Position numbers and translations under genes: made by a program. This document shows, piece after piece, positions 7,625-11,153 of a stretch of DNA of 11,153 nt. The notes below the pieces were generated by a model, which did no database searches, had not been told where the DNA came from, and saw nothing but the letters and a program-made list of their open reading frames with translations. The stretch's first letter is position 1. Each line of letters starts with the position of its first letter. This DNA is from Alphaproteobacteria bacterium. GTDB taxonomy: Bacteria; Pseudomonadota; Alphaproteobacteria; Puniceispirillales; Marisalimonadaceae. Location: positions 1 through 11,153 of the forward strand of contig JADHRC010000042.1 of the NCBI GenBank assembly GCA_016777645.1, written 5' to 3'.

Positions 7625-7733
7625 AATAAAATTTTAAAAGTTTGATTTAAATTTTTAGGTTTCATTTAACAAGTTTATTAATTAATGTACATTAAATACT
7701 GTTTCAAACTTGTCTATTAATTAAAGAGGGAAT
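7625..7733. promoter_or_regulatory. Divergent intergenic promoter region, transporter versus acyl-CoA synthetase operon
   Basis: A 109-nt AT-rich spacer. A plausible plus-strand promoter is TTAACA (7666-7671), 16 nt, then TACATT (7688-7693); the -10 lies inside a perfect 14-bp palindrome. An 8-bp inverted repeat, ACAAGTTT (7669-7676) and AAACTTGT (7706-7713), brackets this region. GAGGG directly precedes the synthetase ATG with tight spacing of about 3-4 nt. I see no convincing promoter for the minus-strand transporter gene. Confidence 0.35.
7682..7695. repeat. Perfect 14-bp palindrome, candidate operator
   Basis: TTAATGTACATTAA is a perfect inverted repeat in the middle of the divergent spacer, overlapping the candidate -10 of the synthetase operon. 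Symmetric sites of this size are typical for dimeric repressors such as TetR or GntR types, but no regulator gene is in the window, so the binding protein is unknown. Chance occurrence in AT-rich DNA is possible, although the central GTAC makes it less trivial. Confidence 0.4.
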
Positions 7734-9857
7734 ATGACCACCTTAAAAGAGATTATGTCACCAAAGTCAATTGCAATTGTTGGTGCTTCTGATAATAAAA
7801 CAAGAATTGGCGGGCGTCCTCTAGCACATATGATTGAACAAAATTTTTCTGGTGGAATTTTTCCAATCAATCCGAACAGAGACACTGTTCAAGGTTTAAA
7901 AGCTTACCCAACCCTTTTGGACGTAAAGGAAGATCTAGATTTTATTTTGATTGCCGTTCCTTCAGATATAGTAGTATCTGTTTTAGAGCAAGCAGTTGAA
8001 AAAAAAGCAAAAACAGCGCTAATTTTTTCTTCAGGTTTTTCAGAAATTGGTGGCCAAGGAGAAATTTATCAAAATCAAATAAAAAAAATTAGTCAAGAAA
8101 GTGGTTTACGAGTTATCGGACCAAATTGTCTTGGTTTGTTCAACTCAGCTACAAATTTTTATCCAACCTTTACATCGACAATTGATAGAGCTACTCCAAG
8201 ACCAGGAGGTATTGCAATTGCAAGCCAATCTGGAGCCTATGGTAGTCACATATATATGGTAGCTCATCAGAGAGGCTTAGGAATTAGATATTGGATGACT
8301 ACAGGAAATGAAGTTGATTTGTCTGTTGGTGAAACAATTCAATTAATGGCTGAAGACCCTGAAGTTCACTCCATAATGGCATATGCAGAGAGTGTAAAGG
8401 ATGGTAAACAATTCACAAAAGCTCTAGATACTGCTAGATCAGAAAAAAAACCTGTAATCTTTATGAAAGTTGGTAGATCTGAGGTAGGGGCGGCTGCAGC
8501 TAATTCTCATACAGCCTCACTTGCGGGTGAAGATATTATTTATGATGAAGTATTAAGAGCTCATGGTGCTTACAGAGTTAGAAGCACAGAGGAAATGCTT
8601 GATGTTGCTTATGCGACAAAGCCAAGAATCTTTCCTGCTGGAAAAAATTTGGGATTGGTAACAATTTCTGGTGGTGGTGGTGTCTTGATGGCAGATGCAG
8701 CTGCTGACGAAGGTTTGACTGTAGGTCCAATGCCCCAGGATGCTCAGGATCAATTAAAGAAATTAGTTCCTTTTGCCTCGCCAATGAATCCTGTAGATGT
8801 AACAGCACAATTTTTTAATGATTTGTCAATTGTACCAAAATTTACTGATTTGATGCTCTCAAGAGGTGGTTATGATGCTTTGATTGGATTTTGGACGTCA
8901 GTCGCAGGCTCACCTTTATTATCAAAGCCATTACTTTCTTCATTAAAACAGGCAATGACAGGTTATGAAGATAAATTGTTTATTAATTGTATGGTAGCGC
9001 CAGATGAGATTGTAAAAACTTATGAAAGTGAAGGTTTTTTATGCATAGAAGATCCAACAAGGGCTGTAGTGGCTATGTCAGCACTAATGTTTTTTGGTGA
9101 AAAATTTAAATCAAATGAAATTCAAAAAAAATTGGATCTACAAAAATACTTAATAGATATACCTCAAAGAAAATTAAATGAGATTGATAGTGCAGAAATT
9201 TTAAGCAAGGCAAATTTACCAATTATAAAATCATCAATTATCAAAAACATTGATGACTTTACCCCGTTTTTTGAAGCTAATAAAGACAAGTATGTTCTTA
9301 AAATTCTTTCTTCGGATATTCAGCATAAAACTGATGTTGGGGGTGTGCTTTTAAATATTGAGAACATTGACCAAGCAAGAAAGGCTTATAAAACAATCAC
9401 TCAAAATGTTCAAGAAAAGGTTCCTAATGCTTCTATTGATGGATTGATGATCTCACCAATGGTTAAAGGTGGCGTTGAGTGTATATTAGGTGGTAAGATT
9501 GATCCTGTATTTGGTCCAATGGTAATGTTAGGAATTGGAGGAATATATGCTGAAGTTATGAAAGACATTGCTTTTGCAGAAGCACCAGTCTCACGTGACA
9601 AAGCAAAACTAATGATTTCATCCCTAAAAAGTAAAGATATTTTTTTAGGAGCTCGTGGCCAGTCAGCAGTTGATATTGATGGTTTAATTGATGCAATTGT
9701 TAATTTATCGAATTTTATTGCCATTAACTCAGATAAAATTGATCAAGTAGAAATGAACCCAATTTTAGTAAGTAAAAATAATGTAATTGCGCTAGATGCG
9801 TTAATAATCACTAAATCAGATTATTTGGAAGGAGAAGAAAGTGGCCGAAAATCTTAA
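7734..9857 (+). CDS. NDP-forming acyl-CoA synthetase (acetate-CoA ligase, ADP-forming-like), single-chain alpha-beta fusion
   Basis: A 707-residue enzyme of the NDP-forming acyl-CoA synthetase superfamily, which makes acyl-CoA from a carboxylic acid, CoA and ATP (reversible). An N-terminal CoA-binding Rossmann domain (about 1-130) opens with SPKSIAIVGAS and ends with VIGPNCLG (127-134). The ligase domain follows: SQSGAYG (165-171), TTGNEVDLS (189-197) and the phosphohistidine loop ANSHTASLAGED with His259. A second CoA-ligase-like part spans about 300-450. The C-terminal ATP-grasp domain (about 480-695) has VLKILSSDIQHKTDVGGV (521-538), MVKGGVECILGGKIDPVFGP and VEMNPILV. All marker residues are intact. 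The acyl substrate is not readable; relatives use acetate, propionate, aryl or branched acids. The ATG at 7734 fits the family N-terminus. It leads the operon with the DUF35 and thiolase-like genes. Confidence 0.93.
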   Translation: MTTLKEIMSPKSIAIVGASDNKTRIGGRPLAHMIEQNFSGGIFPINPNRDTVQGLKAYPTLLDVKEDLDFILIAVPSDIVVSVLEQAVEKKAKTALIFSSGFSEIGGQGEIYQNQIKKISQESGLRVIGPNCLGLFNSATNFYPTFTSTIDRATPRPGGIAIASQSGAYGSHIYMVAHQRGLGIRYWMTTGNEVDLSVGETIQLMAEDPEVHSIMAYAESVKDGKQFTKALDTARSEKKPVIFMKVGRSEVGAAAANSHTASLAGEDIIYDEVLRAHGAYRVRSTEEMLDVAYATKPRIFPAGKNLGLVTISGGGGVLMADAAADEGLTVGPMPQDAQDQLKKLVPFASPMNPVDVTAQFFNDLSIVPKFTDLMLSRGGYDALIGFWTSVAGSPLLSKPLLSSLKQAMTGYEDKLFINCMVAPDEIVKTYESEGFLCIEDPTRAVVAMSALMFFGEKFKSNEIQKKLDLQKYLIDIPQRKLNEIDSAEILSKANLPIIKSSIIKNIDDFTPFFEANKDKYVLKILSSDIQHKTDVGGVLLNIENIDQARKAYKTITQNVQEKVPNASIDGLMISPMVKGGVECILGGKIDPVFGPMVMLGIGGIYAEVMKDIAFAEAPVSRDKAKLMISSLKSKDIFLGARGQSAVDIDGLIDAIVNLSNFIAINSDKIDQVEMNPILVSKNNVIALDALIITKSDYLEGEESGRKS

Positions 9858-10230
9858 TGGTACCGAAGGACCAGAACAACAATTTAAAAGTTATTTATCT
9901 CAAGGTAAATTTATGATTCAAAGGAGCAAAAGTCTTAATAAATTTTTCTTTCATCCTCGTGTAGCTTTCCCGGGAACTGGAGAGCGTGATTTAGAGTGGA
10001 TAGAAGTATCAGGTAAAGGCACTGTACATAGCACTTCTTGTAATAGGAGATTGCCTGAAAAAGGAGGGGATTTTAATGTATCTTTAATTACCCTTGATGA
10101 AGGACCTAGAATGATGGCAAGAGTGGAGGGTATAGATCCAGATAAGGTTGAAATAGGTCAAAGGGTAAAAGCTAGAATTACCTCTTTGAAAGGAGAGCCG
10201 GCAATTGTTTTTGATATATTAAAAGGGTAA
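9841..10230 (+). CDS. DUF35 OB-fold protein with cysteine-free zinc-ribbon region
   Basis: A 129-residue DUF35/OB-fold protein, usually a partner of thiolase-superfamily enzymes. An N-terminal helix (about 11-25) leads into a rubredoxin-like ribbon (about 26-52) and an OB fold (53-128), with SGKGTVHSTS (57-66), LDEGPRMMARVEGIDPDKVEIGQRVKARI (85-113) and a short C-terminus. In classical members the ribbon has two CxxC pairs; here it reads MIQRSKSLNKFFFHPRVAFPG, without any cysteine. The only Cys (67) is in the OB fold. A structural role without zinc is therefore likely. Translation starts at GTG 9841, with GGAG (9831-9834) 6 nt upstream inside the synthetase gene; the coding regions overlap by 17 nt, suggesting translational coupling. 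The thiolase-like gene starts 5 nt after its stop. Confidence 0.85.
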   Translation: MAENLNGTEGPEQQFKSYLSQGKFMIQRSKSLNKFFFHPRVAFPGTGERDLEWIEVSGKGTVHSTSCNRRLPEKGGDFNVSLITLDEGPRMMARVEGIDPDKVEIGQRVKARITSLKGEPAIVFDILKG

Positions 10231-10235
10231 TAACA

Positions 10236-11153
10236 ATGAACCAAAATGATATTAATAAATTAAGAGGTAAAACTGCAGTTGTTGGTTTAGCTGAGAGTGG
10301 ATGTGGACTTGCTTCCGGCTGGAGTGCTATGGAAATTATGGCTAATTCAGTTCATGATGCCTTAGACGATGCAGGTATAAAACTAAATGAAGTTGATGGC
10401 GTTTTTGCTGCAACAGCCTTTCATTCTATGGCTGCAATGTCACTGTCTGAATACTTAGGTATTAAGCCAAAATTTGCTGATGGGTCTCAAATTGGTGGAT
10501 CTAGTTTTTTGTCCCATATTCTCACAGCAGCAATAGCCCTAGATGCTGGATTAATAAATGTTGCTGTCGTCGCTTATGGATCTAACCAAAAAAGTATAGG
10601 TGGATTTAAAACTATTTCTGAGGCGATGCCATATGAAGCTCAGTATGAACCAAGGATGCCAGTTACTGCTTATGCATTAGCTGCTAAGAGATATATGCAC
10701 GAATTTGGAGCATCGAGAGAGGATCTTGCCAATGTAGCTGTGGCCGCAAGAGATTGGGCATTGTTAAACCCAAGGGCATATACACATAAAGATGGTCCAT
10801 TGACTGTCAATGATGTGTTATCAGCCAGACCTATAGTTGATCCTCTTGGAAAATTAGATTGTTGTTTGGTAACAGATGGTGGAGCAGCGATTGTTATGAC
10901 TAGGTCTGATAGGGCTAAAGATACAAAGAACACTCCTATATATTTACTTGGGGCTGCTATGGAACATCACCACCGAATGATTTCTGAAATGCCTGATCTT
11001 GTAAGGACCTCTGCTATAGATAGTGGGAAAAGAGCATTTGAAATGTCTGGGTATAATGCCAGTGATATGGATACAGTGCAATTATATGATGCCTTCACAA
11101 TTAATACTTTATTATTTTTAGAAGATTTAGGTTTTTGTAAAAAGGGGGAAGCT
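10236..11153 (+). CDS. Thiolase-superfamily protein (SCP2/acetyl-CoA acetyltransferase-like), 3' end outside window
   Basis: ATG at 10236 opens a reading frame continuing to the right edge: 306 codons are visible of a usual 380-400. AGGG lies 8 nt upstream, inside the end of the DUF35 gene. The thiolase fold is recognisable in KTAVVGLAESG (12-22), DGVFAATAF (54-62), GGSSFLSHILTAAIALDAGL (87-106), VAYGSNQK (112-119), PLGKLDCCLVTDGGAAIVMT (203-222) and LYDAFTINTLLFLEDLG (283-299). The canonical nucleophilic Cys would sit near residues 88-90, in NxCASG-like context; here it is Ser (IGGSSF). Cys209 and Cys210 belong to the C-terminal half. This occurs in a known subgroup of thiolase homologues lacking Claisen chemistry, including aldolases. 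The final catalytic Cys/His segment lies beyond the window. It is co-transcribed with DUF35 and the synthetase. Confidence 0.88.
   Translation, partial: MNQNDINKLRGKTAVVGLAESGCGLASGWSAMEIMANSVHDALDDAGIKLNEVDGVFAATAFHSMAAMSLSEYLGIKPKFADGSQIGGSSFLSHILTAAIALDAGLINVAVVAYGSNQKSIGGFKTISEAMPYEAQYEPRMPVTAYALAAKRYMHEFGASREDLANVAVAARDWALLNPRAYTHKDGPLTVNDVLSARPIVDPLGKLDCCLVTDGGAAIVMTRSDRAKDTKNTPIYLLGAAMEHHHRMISEMPDLVRTSAIDSGKRAFEMSGYNASDMDTVQLYDAFTINTLLFLEDLGFCKKGEA

Noticed and set aside
8553..8808. Two minus-strand open frames within the acyl-CoA synthetase gene
   Set aside because: Low-complexity, His/Gln-rich antisense translations of a conserved region; no ribosome binding site or family resemblance.
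10670..10933. Minus-strand open frame opposite the thiolase-like gene
   Set aside because: The plus strand carries an uninterrupted thiolase fold through this region, so the antisense frame is not credible.

Overview
The window is an AT-rich (roughly one-third G+C by eye), tightly packed bacterial chromosome segment with nine protein genes, two of them cut by the window edges. I see no RNA genes, insertion sequences or CRISPR arrays. The composition, short spacers, A/T homopolymer runs, occasional TTG/GTG starts and gene content (acyl-CoA metabolism, a PhyH-family dioxygenase, a COG4091 SAF-type oxidoreductase, an NDP-forming acyl-CoA synthetase) suggest a free-living marine alphaproteobacterium of a low-GC, streamlined lineage (Pelagibacterales, HIMB59 or AEGEAN-169-like). 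This assignment is inference; no marker gene in the window settles it.

Layout. (1) Positions 1-2128, minus strand: a three-gene run transcribed leftward: PhyH-family Fe(II)/2-oxoglutarate dioxygenase, then an HCxxGKDRTG-type phosphatase, then the N-terminal part of a COG4091 NAD(P)-dependent oxidoreductase. (2) 2129-2264: divergent intergenic promoter region. (3) 2265-5336, plus strand: nitronate monooxygenase-like flavoprotein and a bifunctional enoyl-CoA hydratase/3-hydroxyacyl-CoA dehydrogenase, ending in a 26-bp palindrome that contains the stop codon and probably acts as a terminator. (4) 5352-7624, minus strand: an MFS transporter followed by a zinc-free MDR-family NAD(P)H oxidoreductase. 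(5) 7625-7733: divergent intergenic region with a perfect 14-bp palindrome. (6) 7734-11153, plus strand: NDP-forming acyl-CoA synthetase, a DUF35 OB-fold protein overlapping it by 17 nt, and a thiolase-superfamily protein running off the right edge.

Together, regions 3, 4 and 6 look like carboxylic-acid uptake, activation and oxidation: the synthetase makes an acyl-CoA, the FadB-like enzyme performs hydration and oxidation, and the thiolase-like/DUF35 pair probably acts in carbon-carbon bond chemistry. The pair is unusual: the thiolase-like protein has Ser where the nucleophilic Cys is expected, and the DUF35 partner has lost all zinc-ribbon cysteines. This recalls the thiolase-fold/DUF35 retro-aldolases of steroid side-chain degradation more than a classical thiolase. 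The substrate cannot be read from the sequence. The leftward PhyH-phosphatase-COG4091 set is the least explained part of the window.
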